Shown here: positions 15,813-26,229 of the stretch, one piece after another
Layout of the letters: each line of letters starts with the position of its first letter
Position numbering within the stretch: position 1 is the stretch's first letter
Assembly (NCBI RefSeq): GCF_014637345.1
Contig: NZ_BMEX01000007.1
Coordinates: 1 to 64,000, forward strand
Length of the DNA: 64,000 nucleotides
Source of the DNA: Kroppenstedtia guangzhouensis
Lineage (GTDB): Bacteria > Bacillota > Bacilli > Thermoactinomycetales > DSM-45169
Direction: 5' to 3'
Made by a program: the position numbers and the translations under genes
Notes under the pieces: generated by a model
Databases searched by the model: none
What the model was told of the DNA's origin: nothing
What the model saw: the letters and a program-made list of their open reading frames with translations, nothing else

Positions 15813-18230
15813 ATGGCCAAACTGACTTTGTCCCAACTGGAACGACACCTGTTTGCCGCCGCCGATATCCTGCGGGGCAAGATGGACGCTTCCGAGTTTA
15901 AGGAATACATATTCGGCATGTTGTTTCTGAAGCGCTGTTCCGATGTCTTTGATGAGAAGTATGAGGAAATCATCCAGGAGAATCTGAAGCGGGGCCGTAC
16001 CGAGGAGGAAGCCCGGCAGCGGGCGGAGCGGCCCATCAGCTACCGGGACACCTTTTTCGTCCCGGAGCAGGCCCGCTGGGATTACATCCTGAATGAACTC
16101 CACAGCGACCTGGGCAATGCCCTCAACAAGGCCCTCAAAGGACTGGAGGATGAGAACCGGGTCCTGGAGGGGGTGGTCGGTCACATCGATTTCAACCGCC
16201 GGGTGGGACAGACCCGCCTCTCCGATCAAAAACTGCGGGATCTGATCCAGCATTTCAATAAACACCGCCTCCGCAATGAGGATTTTGAAAATCCCGACCT
16301 CCTCGGTGCCGCCTATGAGTATCTGATCCGCGAGTTTGCCGACTCCGCCGGGAAGAAGGGCGGTGAGTTTTACACCCCCCGGGAAGTGGTTCGGCTGATG
16401 GTCCAGTTGACCCGCCCGGAACAGGGGATGCGGATCTATGACCCCTGCTGCGGTTCCGGGGGGATGCTGATCCACGCCCATCGCTATGTGGAGGAGCACG
16501 GCGACAACACCCGGGATCTGAGTCTCTACGGCCAGGATAACAACGGCGGGGTGTGGGCCATCTGCAAGATGAATCTCCTCCTTCACGGAATCAATGCCAA
16601 CCAGGACATTCGCAATGAGGATACCATCGCCAATCCACTTCACGTGGATGGCGGGGAGCTGATGCGTTTTGACCGGGTGCTCAGCAATCCTCCCTTCAGC
16701 CAGAATTACAGCCAGAGCGAACTCAACTTCCGCGAGCGCTTTCGCTACGGCCTCTGCCCGGAAACGGGGAAAAAGGCGGACTTGATGTTTGTTCAGCATA
16801 TGCTGTCCGTCCTGCGCAGCGACGGGATGCTGGCCACGGTGATGCCCCATGGAGTTCTTTTCCGGGGCGGGGCGGAGAAGGAGATCCGCAAGGGCTTTAT
16901 CGAAGATGATCTTTTGGAAGCGGTGATCGGCCTCCCCCCCAACCTCTTCTACGGCACCGGTATTCCGGCCTGCATCCTCGTCATGCGTGCTCCCGGAGCC
17001 AAGCCCGATGCCCGGAAGGGGAAAGTCCTGTTCATCAACGCCGATGCCGAGTATCATGCCGGTCGGGCTCAGAACCATCTGCGTCCCGAGGACATCGAGA
17101 AGATCGTCTCCACCTTTGAAGACTTTGCAACGGTTCCCGGCTACGCCGCCGTGGTCACCCGGGAGCAGCTGGCGGAGAATGACTGGAACCTCAACATCCG
17201 CCGTTACGCCGACAACGCCCCCGCCCCGGAACCCCATGATGTCCGGGCCCACCTGGAAGGCGGGGTGCCCCGGACGGAGGTGGAGGCGAAACGCCCCCTC
17301 TTCGACGCCCACGGCTTTGACCCCGCTTCCCTGCTGGTGGAGCGGGGGGACGGATATCTGGAGTTCATCCCGGAGCTGAAGGAGAAGGGGGAGATCGCAT
17401 TCCGGATCCAGTCCGACCCCGGCCTGCGCACCCGGGAAGAAAAGTTGAACCGGGCTTTTTCGGTTTGGTGGCAGGAAAGTGAACAGCACCTGATCGCCCT
17501 CCCGGAGAACCGGAAACTGATGGCCTTGCGGCAGGAGCTGTTCACCTCCTTCGCCCAGGCTCTCACCCGGGTGGGCCTCCTGGACCGGTTCCAGGTGACC
17601 GGCGCCATCGCCGGCTGGTGGTATGACGCCCAATATGACCTGCGGACCCTGGCCGCCCAGGGCTTTGCGGGAGCCGTCGATGCCTGGGTGACGGCGCTGA
17701 AAGCGGCCCTGGAGGACAAGGATCAGAAGAAGAAACAGAACCTCGACCCCCGCACCCACCCCCTCACCCGCCGCCTCCTCCCCGACTATTTGAAGCAGTT
17801 GGATGATCTGGAGGGGGAACGGGCGGAGCTGGAAGGAAAACTGGAAGCCGCCAAGAGCCATGACGCCGAGGAAGAGGGGGAAGGAGAGGAGACCCTCTCT
17901 GAAGCCGAAATGAAAGCGATCAAGAAGGAGCTGAACGCCCGCAAGCGTCAGCAGAAGCAGCTGGAAGACGCTCTCCTCCCCTACCTGGAACAGGCCCGGG
18001 CCGCTCTTTCCGAGGAAGCCTGCCGGGAGTTGATCCTGTCCATCCTGCGGGAAAACCTCACCATCCAACTGGACCGCTCCGTCACCGCCCACCGGCAACA
18101 GGTAGTGGCCGCGGTGGAAAACTGGTGGGACAAATACCACACCCCCCTGCGGGAGATCGAGCAGGAGCGGGACGAGGCGAAGGAGAAGCTGGAGGCGTTT
18201 TTGAGGGGGTTGGGATATGTACAAAACTAG
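15813..18230 (+). CDS. hsdM: type I restriction-modification DNA methyltransferase subunit
   Basis: An 805-residue N6-adenine methyltransferase, the modification subunit of a type I system. An HsdM N-terminal helical domain (about 1-150) precedes the catalytic domain, with [15 protein letters not shown] near residue 185, the SAM motif [10 protein letters not shown] near 211 and the catalytic motif NPPF near 292. After about residue 520 comes a long charged, coiled-coil-like extension rich in Glu, Lys and Arg; this makes it longer than the classical about 500-residue HsdM but like the larger HsdM subclass. GAAGGAG precedes the ATG. It overlaps hsdS by 14 bases and opens a five-gene operon. Confidence 0.95.
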   Translation: MAKLTLSQLERHLFAAADILRGKMDASEFKEYIFGMLFLKRCSDVFDEKYEEIIQENLKRGRTEEEARQRAERPISYRDTFFVPEQARWDYILNELHSDLGNALNKALKGLEDENRVLEGVVGHIDFNRRVGQTRLSDQKLRDLIQHFNKHRLRNEDFENPDLLGAAYEYLIREFADSAGKKGGEFYTPREVVRLMVQLTRPEQGMRIYDPCCGSGGMLIHAHRYVEEHGDNTRDLSLYGQDNNGGVWAICKMNLLLHGINANQDIRNEDTIANPLHVDGGELMRFDRVLSNPPFSQNYSQSELNFRERFRYGLCPETGKKADLMFVQHMLSVLRSDGMLATVMPHGVLFRGGAEKEIRKGFIEDDLLEAVIGLPPNLFYGTGIPACILVMRAPGAKPDARKGKVLFINADAEYHAGRAQNHLRPEDIEKIVSTFEDFATVPGYAAVVTREQLAENDWNLNIRRYADNAPAPEPHDVRAHLEGGVPRTEVEAKRPLFDAHGFDPASLLVERGDGYLEFIPELKEKGEIAFRIQSDPGLRTREEKLNRAFSVWWQESEQHLIALPENRKLMALRQELFTSFAQALTRVGLLDRFQVTGAIAGWWYDAQYDLRTLAAQGFAGAVDAWVTALKAALEDKDQKKKQNLDPRTHPLTRRLLPDYLKQLDDLEGERAELEGKLEAAKSHDAEEEGEGEETLSEAEMKAIKKELNARKRQQKQLEDALLPYLEQARAALSEEACRELILSILRENLTIQLDRSVTAHRQQVVAAVENWWDKYHTPLREIEQERDEAKEKLEAFLRGLGYVQN

Positions 18231-19503
18231 ACATCAGGAATTTATAAATAATTTACCAACTGATTGGGATATCGTTTCATTAAACTCCATAGGTGAAATT
18301 AGGTCGGGTGGTACTCCAAGCCGGGATAAGGAGGATTTTTGGAACGGAAAAATTCCTTGGGTCACACCCAGTGAACTCACTTCACTAAAAACCAAATACC
18401 TTCTGTCAACACAAGAGAACATAACGGAAAAAGGATTGAGAAGTAGTGCAGCCAAATTGTTACCGATTGGTTCGTTGTTAGTTACAACCAGGGCTACAAT
18501 CGGAAATGTTGCTATTGCATCCATGTCTGTCAGTACAAACCAAGGATTTAAGAACATTGTCCCTGGAAAAGAAATAGACTCTACTTTTTACTATTACTTG
18601 TTGGGGAAAATTTCTTTTGAGATGAAAAGACTAGCAACAGGTACAACATTTGATGAAATCTCGCGAAGAGATTTTGAGGCAATATTAGTACCTAAGCCGT
18701 CGCTTAGTGAACAACGCCGCATCGCCGAGATCCTCGATACCTTGGACGAGACGATCCGGAAGACCGAGGCGTTGATCGGGAAGCTGAAACAGGTGAAAAT
18801 GGGCCTGCTTCACGACCTGCTCACCCGGGGCATCGACGAACAGGGCCAACTCCGCAACCCCGCCACCCACCCCGAACAATTCAAGGACTCCCCTTTGGGG
18901 CGGATTCCGAGGGAGTGGGGGGTAAGTGTACTTGAAGATATTGCAGAAGTAATTATGGGTCAATCTCCTCCTGGCCACAGTTACAACCAAAAAGAAATTG
19001 GTATTCCATTGATTAATGGTCCTGTAGAGTTTGGATTTAGGTATCCTCGTAAGCTTCAATGGACAACAAAACCAACAAAGGTTTGTAAGTATGGTGATAT
19101 ATTATTTTGTGTTCGTGGAAGCACTACAGGGAGAATCAATATATCCAATGATGAATACTGCATTGGACGTGGAGTTGCAGCAATCAGAGGAAAAGAAGGA
19201 ATATCATTAACAGGCTTCGTTGAACACTTTTTAGTTCGGCTCGCAGAAGAAATCCTTTCCGAAGCAAAAGGGAATGGTTCAACGTTTCCAAGTGTTAATT
19301 CAAAGAGACTTTCATCGACATTAGTTATGAAACCAAGTCTAAAAGAACAAGGGAAGATTCTCAGTATTATTGAGTCACATAATAGACGCATCCAAAAAGA
19401 ACAATCCTACCTCAACAAACTCCAGCAACTCAAGAAAGGCCTCATGGAGGATCTGCTCACGGGCAAGGTGCGAGTGAATGAGCTGGAGGAGGTGCAGGCG
19501 TGA
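18217..19503 (+). CDS. hsdS: type I restriction-modification specificity subunit
   Basis: A 428-residue specificity subunit with two target-recognition domains (about residues 15-160 and 235-380), each followed by a conserved helical spacer: [22 protein letters not shown]...LLHDLLTRG, and [17 protein letters not shown]...[10 protein letters not shown]. The central spacer also contains [12 protein letters not shown], the usual entry to the second domain. Both recognition domains are distinctly AT-rich while the spacer and the neighbouring genes are GC-rich, pointing to domain replacement by recombination. It starts inside hsdM and overlaps the next gene in GTGA. Confidence 0.95.
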   Translation: MYKTRHQEFINNLPTDWDIVSLNSIGEIRSGGTPSRDKEDFWNGKIPWVTPSELTSLKTKYLLSTQENITEKGLRSSAAKLLPIGSLLVTTRATIGNVAIASMSVSTNQGFKNIVPGKEIDSTFYYYLLGKISFEMKRLATGTTFDEISRRDFEAILVPKPSLSEQRRIAEILDTLDETIRKTEALIGKLKQVKMGLLHDLLTRGIDEQGQLRNPATHPEQFKDSPLGRIPREWGVSVLEDIAEVIMGQSPPGHSYNQKEIGIPLINGPVEFGFRYPRKLQWTTKPTKVCKYGDILFCVRGSTTGRINISNDEYCIGRGVAAIRGKEGISLTGFVEHFLVRLAEEILSEAKGNGSTFPSVNSKRLSSTLVMKPSLKEQGKILSIIESHNRRIQKEQSYLNKLQQLKKGLMEDLLTGKVRVNELEEVQA

Positions 19504-20693
19504 CCCCCTCACCACATCAGGTGCGGACGCCTCTTTTTCCCCTGTACTCGGAAGTGGGTAAGATGTTGAAGCTGTACCGGGGGGAGAAAAAAGAGGTGGT
19601 CTACGGCATGATCAAGTCCATCGATAAACACACCGGAACCCCTCAGAACCCGGTGGATTGGACCGATCCTGACAGGTGGATCGGGGAACGGCTGGCGGGG
19701 GAGGAGGCGGGGTTTGCCCGGAAGGTCTGGGCTCAGGGGGTGAACCCGAGGCATGTCTATGGTTCTTATCTGTTGATCAACGGATATCAGCTGGCGGTCC
19801 CCGGAGCCGACGGTTGCTATGAGGTGACCCCCCGAGGCGAAGCCTTCCTGCGGGGAGAGCCGGAAGCGGTTTATGCCTTGGATGAGGCTGAGGGGTTGGT
19901 GGAGCTTCTCTCCATCATCGCCACCAAGGAGAAGGCACAACGGAAAGACCTGCTGCCGGAGTGGGGGGCGTTTCTGCGCCGATCCTCCAAGTTTGGAACC
20001 GAATCCACGATCAAGGACACCCTCCGCCGGCGCCTGGCCAATCTGGTGGATCGGGGGCTGGTTCAGCGAAGCGGGTTCAGTTATGCCATCACCCGGGAAG
20101 GATTGCGCTATGCCGCAGTGGAGCAAAGGGCGGTGGAGGATCCCAAAAAGTCGGTTCTGGATCAGGTGGCCCGGTTTAACCGCAAGCAGAAGCAGGTGTT
20201 GCAACAAAAACTGGGGAGCATGCATCCCTACCGATTTGAGCAGTTGGTGCGGGATCTGTTGGAAGCGATGGGCTACGAGGATGTCACCGTGACCAAGGAG
20301 AGCGGTGACAAGGGGGTGGATGTGGTGGCCAATGTGCAGTTCGGGATCACCACCATCACCGAAGTGGTGCAAGTGAAACGCCAGCAGGGGAATATCGGCC
20401 GTCCGGTGCTGGATCAGTTGCGGGGGGCTCTCCCTTACCATAAAGCCTTGCGGGGCACGATTATCACCACGGGGGACTTCAGCGCGGGCTGCAAGGAGGC
20501 GGCTCTGTTTCCAGGAGCCGCTCCCATTACACTGATTAACGGAGAGAAGTTGATGGAACTGCTGATCGGGCACGAGATCGGGATCACGAAACGCTCGGTG
20601 GAGTTGCACCAATTGGACGATGAATACTTCAGGGAACCCTCGGAACAGGAACAGGCGGAGGAAGCTCTGGAAGCGGAGGAGATGAAGCCGTGA
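19500..20693 (+). CDS. Mrr-like restriction endonuclease-fold protein within the hsd operon
   Basis: A 397-residue protein with a C-terminal Mrr catalytic domain (about 235-350): HPYRFEQLVRDLLEAMGYEDV, then GDKGVDVV with the catalytic Asp near residue 272, then VVQVKRQQ, the QxK form of the PD-(D/E)xK site used by Mrr, near 288-291. The N-terminal 230 residues look like a helical DNA-binding region with a winged-helix-like section (about 160-205). Its GTG start overlaps the hsdS stop, and its own TGA overlaps the hsdR start, so it belongs to the operon. It may add a second, methylation-sensing nuclease to the type I system. Family identity is strong; the role is inference. Confidence 0.8.
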   Translation: MTPSPHQVRTPLFPLYSEVGKMLKLYRGEKKEVVYGMIKSIDKHTGTPQNPVDWTDPDRWIGERLAGEEAGFARKVWAQGVNPRHVYGSYLLINGYQLAVPGADGCYEVTPRGEAFLRGEPEAVYALDEAEGLVELLSIIATKEKAQRKDLLPEWGAFLRRSSKFGTESTIKDTLRRRLANLVDRGLVQRSGFSYAITREGLRYAAVEQRAVEDPKKSVLDQVARFNRKQKQVLQQKLGSMHPYRFEQLVRDLLEAMGYEDVTVTKESGDKGVDVVANVQFGITTITEVVQVKRQQGNIGRPVLDQLRGALPYHKALRGTIITTGDFSAGCKEAALFPGAAPITLINGEKLMELLIGHEIGITKRSVELHQLDDEYFREPSEQEQAEEALEAEEMKP

Positions 20694-23600
20694 CCGTCAA
20701 TCGTTTGCACCCCGATGAATACACTCATGTGGAAAAGCCCTTCATCGACCAGCTGGTGTCGATGGGCTGGCAGTGGATCGAGGGAAACACCCGGGACCCC
20801 TCTGTCACGGGACGGTCAGACTTCCGGGAGGTGTTGCTGGAGGGGCGGGTGAAAGCGGCCTTGCGCCGGATCAACCGGGAGCAGGGCCGGGACTGGCTGG
20901 ATGAGGCCCGGGTGAACCAAGCCTTCAGCGCCCTGGACCGGTTGGGTGCCCACCAGCTGCTGGAGGCCAACCAGCGGGCGCTGGAGCTGTTGTTGAAGGG
21001 GATGGAGGTGGAGGGAGATCCGGATCTTCACGGGGGGAAGGATCAAACCCTCCACTTCATCGATTATGAACACCCGGACAACAACGAGTTTCTGGTGATC
21101 AACCAGTTCCGGGTCGATCCTCCGGGGAGTCGGCGGTATATCATTCCGGATCTGGTCCTGTTTGTTAACGGGATTCCCCTGGCGGTGGTGGAGTGCAAAA
21201 GCCCCCACATCAATGAACCGATGGAGGCGGCGGTGGAACAACTCCTCTCTTATTCCAACCAGCGGGACTGGGTGGAGGGGGACGAAGGGGCGGAACGCCT
21301 CTTTCACTACAATCAGTTTATGGTGGCCACTTTTGGGGAGAAAGCCCGGGTCGGGACCGTGGGGGCCCTGCCTGAGCACTATCTGGAATGGAAGGACACC
21401 AGTCCCGTCCCTCAATCCCAGGTGGCACAGGAGTTGGGGGTGAAGCGGCTGTCGGGTCAGCAGACTCTGGTGGCAGGAATGCTCAGAAAAGAGCATCTCT
21501 TGGACCTGGTCCGCAACTTCACTCTTTTCTCTCAGGCGGGGTCGCGGCGGATCAAGGTGGTGGCCCGTTACCAGCAGTTCCGGGCGGTGCAGGAAGCGAT
21601 CCGGCGTCTGTCCAAGGGTCAGACCCTCCGGGAGCACGGGGAGGCGGATCAGCGGGGCGGGATCATCTGGCACACCCAGGGCTCCGGCAAAAGCCTGACC
21701 ATGGTGTTCCTGGTGCGCAAGATGCGAACCCTCCCCGGACTGCGCCGGTTCAAGGTGGTCTTTGTCACCGACCGGCGGGATCTGGAGAAACAGCTTTCCG
21801 AGACGGCGGCCCTCACCGGGGAGACGGTGTATAAGGCACGGAACATCGATGAGCTGAACCGGTTGTTGCGCCAGCCGGGTTCCGGCCTTGTCTTCACCAT
21901 GATCCAGAAGTATCAGGAGAAGGAGGAAGCGGCAGAAGAATTCCTTTATGAATTACCTGACAGCAAGCCGGTCGTATTTGAAGAAAGAGCCGCCGACCCA
22001 GGGCAAGGCTACGGAGAGGACTCCCGCAAACTGCGACTGATGGTCAGAGCCAAACCGATGGAGGTGCTGAATGACTCCGAGGAGATTGTGGTGCTGGTAG
22101 ATGAGGCCCACCGCTCCCAATCCAGCGACCTCCATGCCAATCTGATGCGGGCCCTGCCTAACTGCGCCAAGATCGGGTTTACCGGAACACCGATCATCAT
22201 CGGGGAGCGGAAGAAAACCCATGACATCTTCGGTGACTATATCGACCGCTACACCATCCAGCAGTCGGAAGCCGATGGGGCCACGGTCAAAATCCTGTAC
22301 GAGGGACGGACCGCCTCCGGGGAAGTGGAGGATGGGCGGAACGTGGATGAGCTGTTTGAGGACCTGTTCCGGGAACGGACGCCGGAGGAACTGGAGGTCC
22401 TGAAGAAGAAGTACGCCACCAAGGGAAACGTGCTGGAAGCGAAGCGGCTGATCGCCAAAAAAGCGGAGGATATGCTGCGCCACTATGTGCTGAACATTTT
22501 GCCCAACGGGTTTAAGGCCCAGGTGGTCGCTTCCAGCCGCCTCGCCGCTGTCCGCTATCATGAGGCTTTTCTGGAGGCGAAAGAAGCCCTGCTCCGACGG
22601 CTGGATAGTTACATCCCCCCGGAGATGGATGAGGAAGAAGCCTTAAGGTTGCCGGTGGCGGACCGCTATCTGTGGATCGCCCACCGTCAGCGGGAACGGA
22701 TCCGGGAGTTGGAGTTCGCCGTGGTGATCTCCCCCCGCAACACCGGTAAGGGGAAGGATCCGGAAGGTTGGAAGGAATGGACGGACAAGGGAAAACAGGA
22801 AACCCGGATCAAGCGGTTCAAGAAACCTCTGCTGCACCGGGACCCCGCCAAGCGGGATCCGTTGGCCTTCCTGATCGTCAACAGCATGCTGCTTACCGGC
22901 TTTGATGCTCCCGTGGAGCAGGTTCTCTACCTCGACCGTTCCTTGAAAGGGCATGACCTGCTGCAGGCCATCGCCCGGGTCAACCGGACCTATCCCGACA
23001 AGCGGCACGGTTGGGTGGTGGATTACTACGGGGTGGGGAATCACCTGAAGGAAGCCCTGCGCGTCTACAGCGACGACGATGTGGAGGGGGCACTCACCCG
23101 CTGGCGGGATGAACTGCCGATCCTGCGGGACCGCCACCGCCGGGTGCTGGATGTGTTTCAGACCCGGGGGATCGCCGCCATCGATCAGATCGATGACTGC
23201 GTCCATCTGCTCCGGGATGTGCGGATCCGGGCGGATTTCACCGTGAAGCTGAAGCTGTTTCTCCAGAGCCTGGATATGGTCATGCCCCGCCCGGAGGCTT
23301 TGAATTACACCCGGGACGCCAAGATTCTGGGCTTTATCAATAAAAGTGCCGCCAACCTTTACCGGGATGAACAGCTGAATCTGATCGGGGCGGGGGCGAA
23401 GGTCCGGAAACTGATCGATGATCATATCACCGCCACCGACGTTCAATTGAAAATTGAGCCCACCTCCATTTTGGATGCCGATTTTGAACAGGCGGTGGAT
23501 GCCCATGTCTCCAACCGGGCCAAGGCGTCGGAGATGGAGCACGCCGCCCGCTACCAGATCCGCAAGCATTTTGATGAGGATCCGGTTTACTATAAGAAGC

Positions 23601-24028
23601 TGAGCGAGAAACTGGAGGAGATCCTGCAGCGCTTTCAGGACGACTGGGAGCAGCTGGAGCTGGCCTTGCGGGAGTACACCCGGGAATTCAGGCAAGGACG
23701 GCAAGAGGAGCAAGATGAGGGTCTTGATCCCCGCACCCAGGCTCCTTTCTTTGACTTGCTGGTGGAAGCACTGGGGAAGGAAAAGCAAGAATTGGCCCCC
23801 GGCGAGCGGGAGCAGTTGATCCGGGTGACGGTGGAGATGGTGGAGCACATCCGCCAGGAAATCCGGGCCGTCGACTTCTGGCGGAACGACCAGGCCCAGG
23901 AGTTGTTGCGGGGTTGGATCGTGGACAGACTGGATGAGGAGAATATAGTGCCCTTCGATCGGCAGGAGAAAGTGGCTTGTGATGTGGTACAATTGGCGAA
24001 AAACCGCCATGGGAGTCTGACATCATGA
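20690..24028 (+). CDS. hsdR: type I restriction-modification endonuclease/translocase subunit
   Basis: An 1112-residue restriction subunit that translocates DNA with ATP and cuts unmodified DNA. The N-terminal nuclease domain shows IPDLVLFVNGIPLAVVECK (catalytic D and ExK near residues 152-170). The superfamily 2 motor follows: Walker A TQGSGKS near 327, VDEAH near 470, GFTGTP near 497, and the helicase VI-like QAIARVNR near 765. The C-terminal helical region (about 850-1112) would contact HsdM. The GTG start overlaps the upstream gene in GTGA and the stop overlaps the next gene in ATGA. Confidence 0.95.
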   Translation: MTVNRLHPDEYTHVEKPFIDQLVSMGWQWIEGNTRDPSVTGRSDFREVLLEGRVKAALRRINREQGRDWLDEARVNQAFSALDRLGAHQLLEANQRALELLLKGMEVEGDPDLHGGKDQTLHFIDYEHPDNNEFLVINQFRVDPPGSRRYIIPDLVLFVNGIPLAVVECKSPHINEPMEAAVEQLLSYSNQRDWVEGDEGAERLFHYNQFMVATFGEKARVGTVGALPEHYLEWKDTSPVPQSQVAQELGVKRLSGQQTLVAGMLRKEHLLDLVRNFTLFSQAGSRRIKVVARYQQFRAVQEAIRRLSKGQTLREHGEADQRGGIIWHTQGSGKSLTMVFLVRKMRTLPGLRRFKVVFVTDRRDLEKQLSETAALTGETVYKARNIDELNRLLRQPGSGLVFTMIQKYQEKEEAAEEFLYELPDSKPVVFEERAADPGQGYGEDSRKLRLMVRAKPMEVLNDSEEIVVLVDEAHRSQSSDLHANLMRALPNCAKIGFTGTPIIIGERKKTHDIFGDYIDRYTIQQSEADGATVKILYEGRTASGEVEDGRNVDELFEDLFRERTPEELEVLKKKYATKGNVLEAKRLIAKKAEDMLRHYVLNILPNGFKAQVVASSRLAAVRYHEAFLEAKEALLRRLDSYIPPEMDEEEALRLPVADRYLWIAHRQRERIRELEFAVVISPRNTGKGKDPEGWKEWTDKGKQETRIKRFKKPLLHRDPAKRDPLAFLIVNSMLLTGFDAPVEQVLYLDRSLKGHDLLQAIARVNRTYPDKRHGWVVDYYGVGNHLKEALRVYSDDDVEGALTRWRDELPILRDRHRRVLDVFQTRGIAAIDQIDDCVHLLRDVRIRADFTVKLKLFLQSLDMVMPRPEALNYTRDAKILGFINKSAANLYRDEQLNLIGAGAKVRKLIDDHITATDVQLKIEPTSILDADFEQAVDAHVSNRAKASEMEHAARYQIRKHFDEDPVYYKKLSEKLEEILQRFQDDWEQLELALREYTREFRQGRQEEQDEGLDPRTQAPFFDLLVEALGKEKQELAPGEREQLIRVTVEMVEHIRQEIRAVDFWRNDQAQELLRGWIVDRLDEENIVPFDRQEKVACDVVQLAKNRHGSLTS

Positions 24029-24738
24029 AGGAAACATTGATCGTGGAAGACCTGCATTTCTCCCTCTGCCGCAGTGACCGGCGCAAAACGGTGGGCATCA
24101 CCGTGGAGAGGGATGGGAGTCTGATCCTGTCCGCTCCTGGGGACACCCCGGAACATCAACTGCGGGAAGTGGTGGAGGAGAAGCGGGAGTGGATCTACAC
24201 CAAACTGGCCCGGAAGGAACTCCTTTTCCCATCCCGTCCACCCAAGGAGTTCGTCAACGGAGAAGGCTTTTTCTATCTGGGACGGAGCTATCGTCTCCAG
24301 CTGGTCGCACCGCTGACCGAACAAGGCAAGAAGCGGCCACCGCTGCGGCTGAACCGGGGTCGCTTTGAACTTCGCCGGGATGAAGCCGACCGGGGCCGGG
24401 AGCACTTCATCCGCTGGTATCGGGAACATGCCCAACCTTGGCTGGAGCGGAAAGTCCACCTCTGGAAAAACCGGATGGGCGTCCACCCAACACAGGTCCG
24501 CGTTCAGGACCTGGGCTACCGTTGGGGCTCCTGTGGTGCCAAGGGCCATCTCAATTTCCACTGGCGGACGATCCTCCTCCCCGCCTCCATCGTGGAATAC
24601 ATCGTCGCCCACGAATTGGCCCACCTCCTCGAACCCCACCACACCCCGGCCTTCTGGCAACACCTTGACCGCACCCTGCCAGACTACATCCGCCGCAAAC
24701 AATGGCTGGCGGAGAACGGAGCGGAGTACAGGTTATAA
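24025..24738 (+). CDS. YgjP-like (M48/DUF45) metallopeptidase
   Basis: A 237-residue zinc metallopeptidase of the YgjP family. It has RWGSCGAKGHLNFHWRTILLP (split: RWGSCG... then LNFHW...), the HELAHLLEPHHTPAFW active-site segment with HExxH at about 195-199, and a third ligand His downstream. Genes of this family are often the last gene of type I restriction operons; the biological role is unsettled. The ATG overlaps the hsdR stop. A fragment of a second copy lies at 11495-11670. Confidence 0.88.
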   Translation: MKETLIVEDLHFSLCRSDRRKTVGITVERDGSLILSAPGDTPEHQLREVVEEKREWIYTKLARKELLFPSRPPKEFVNGEGFFYLGRSYRLQLVAPLTEQGKKRPPLRLNRGRFELRRDEADRGREHFIRWYREHAQPWLERKVHLWKNRMGVHPTQVRVQDLGYRWGSCGAKGHLNFHWRTILLPASIVEYIVAHELAHLLEPHHTPAFWQHLDRTLPDYIRRKQWLAENGAEYRL

Positions 24739-24770
24739 AAAGAGAGGGGATTTCCCCTCTCTTTTACTTT
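24738..24770. terminator. bidirectional terminator between the hsd operon and the amidase gene
   Basis: AAAGAGAGGGGA pairs with the following CCCCTCTCTTT, with A-rich and T-rich flanks on either side. It can therefore stop both the plus-strand hsd operon and the convergent minus-strand amidase gene. Confidence 0.88.
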
Positions 24771-24799
24771 GATATATCGAAGCTCTTCCGTGTTGGGAG

Positions 24800-26116
24800 T
24801 CAGTCTCCCATCCCATACTGTTCTTCCACCAAATCCAATATTCCCATCTCTTTGATCTTGCCGACGGGAACGAGGAAGGTGACGGTGACGACGCCGGGGT
24901 GGCGGCCGATCTGGATGGCTCCGGTGATGGTGGCCCGGTTCAGGACTTCGGGGATGGAGATGTCCAACAATTGAGCGGCTCGCCGGAGTCCATTGTCAGT
25001 GGCCTCATTCAGGTTGGAGCCGGTCCCGATGAAGGAGACGGGGAGGGATTCTTCCAGCTGGTCCTGAGGAAGCGCCCACTGTTGCGCCAGTTTGGCTGCT
25101 TTCGCTTTTTCTTCCGCTGTAAAGGGTTGTGCCAAATACGGCAGATCTTCTTTGACCGGCAGCAGGATCGGTCCGTCCAAGGTCAAGCCCTTGATCACAT
25201 GTACCTGCAGGGTGACAATGCCGGAGACGTCTGTCGTATGTCCGGCGATTTCGCCGTCCCCCTGCATGGCGTGCATATCCCCCAGGTAGACGCCACCGCC
25301 CGCCACTTTTACCGGACAGATCAGGATCGCATCTTCCCGCACCCGGTTGATATCCATATGGCCATCCGTGCGATGCTCATCCAATTGTTCCTGGGACAGG
25401 GCATAATCATGGGGGGCGTTAATCAGAAAGGAGCCAAAATCCCCGGCATTATGGGAATCCGGGATGGGATGGGACGGGGTGGTTCCCAGTTGCCCCAGAA
25501 AAGGTCTCACCCTGGCCATCACTCCCGGTAAATCGTGGGGAGCAAAGGCCACAATGGGATTTTGCTGAGAGTTTTCCGGTGTGGCCATATAGGCGCGTCC
25601 GTTCCGGGCAATTTTTTCTGCCGCATTCCGGTGCAGTGTCAGCCCCACCTTTTTGGTGTCATCAAAGGTCATGGTGTACCCGTTGGTGAAGAGAAAAGGG
25701 GTTGCTTCCGCTCCGCAACCAACACAACGAACCGATCCCGGACCGATTCCCTCCACTTTGGTTTCCGGGTGGAGGGTTCCACATTGGGGACATTTGGCGG
25801 CAACGAAGGCATCACCCAAGAATCTCCCCTCCACAGTCTCATCGTTTCCCGATGCGGTTGCCACGGAAGTGACCTGGATGGACCGGATCCGGATCGCGAT
25901 GGCATCCCCCACCTCTGCCCCTTCCACATAGACCGGTTGGGTAACTTCATGGCCTCCTTTCAAGCACGGGGTGATCATCGGTCCCCAACAACCCGGGGTG
26001 GTGTTGGCCACGATGGTTCCCCCGTTTTTTACCGGCCCCAGCATCGGTTGGATTGGATCCAGCACCCCATCGGTGAAGGTATTCACATAGACAGTCTGTT
26101 TCGCTTTCTGCTCCAT
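24800..26116 (-). CDS. acetamidase/formamidase family protein
   Basis: A 438-residue FmdA/AmdA-family amidohydrolase predicted to release ammonia from short amides. Conserved features include NGGTIVANTTPGCWGP near residues 31-46, ANPxxA-like YMATPENSQQNPI near 175, the GDMHAMQGDGE motif near 300 and the GTGSNLNEATDNG segment near 370. Residues 109-134 insert CPQC...CVGC, which looks like a small zinc ribbon. GGGAGGATG precedes the ATG. It is convergent with the hsd operon. An APC-type permease remnant upstream might once have supplied a substrate; this is inference. Confidence 0.87.
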   Translation of the reverse strand: MEQKAKQTVYVNTFTDGVLDPIQPMLGPVKNGGTIVANTTPGCWGPMITPCLKGGHEVTQPVYVEGAEVGDAIAIRIRSIQVTSVATASGNDETVEGRFLGDAFVAAKCPQCGTLHPETKVEGIGPGSVRCVGCGAEATPFLFTNGYTMTFDDTKKVGLTLHRNAAEKIARNGRAYMATPENSQQNPIVAFAPHDLPGVMARVRPFLGQLGTTPSHPIPDSHNAGDFGSFLINAPHDYALSQEQLDEHRTDGHMDINRVREDAILICPVKVAGGGVYLGDMHAMQGDGEIAGHTTDVSGIVTLQVHVIKGLTLDGPILLPVKEDLPYLAQPFTAEEKAKAAKLAQQWALPQDQLEESLPVSFIGTGSNLNEATDNGLRRAAQLLDISIPEVLNRATITGAIQIGRHPGVVTVTFLVPVGKIKEMGILDLVEEQYGMGD

Positions 26117-26229
26117 CCATTCATCCTCCCATTCAATCCAGGATATTGCCTGTCTTTATCCTTCCGTTGGTCTGGAAAATATACTCAATGAAGCGACAAA
26201 GCCAGCCAGAGTATCATTTCCCTTTTTTA

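Noticed and set aside
15786-18224. Long minus-strand frame (812 codons) opposite hsdM
   Set aside because: It is an antisense shadow caused by GC-rich codon use of hsdM; it has no ribosome binding site or recognisable domain.
22643-24010. Long minus-strand frame opposite hsdR
   Set aside because: Antisense shadow of a strongly supported restriction subunit.
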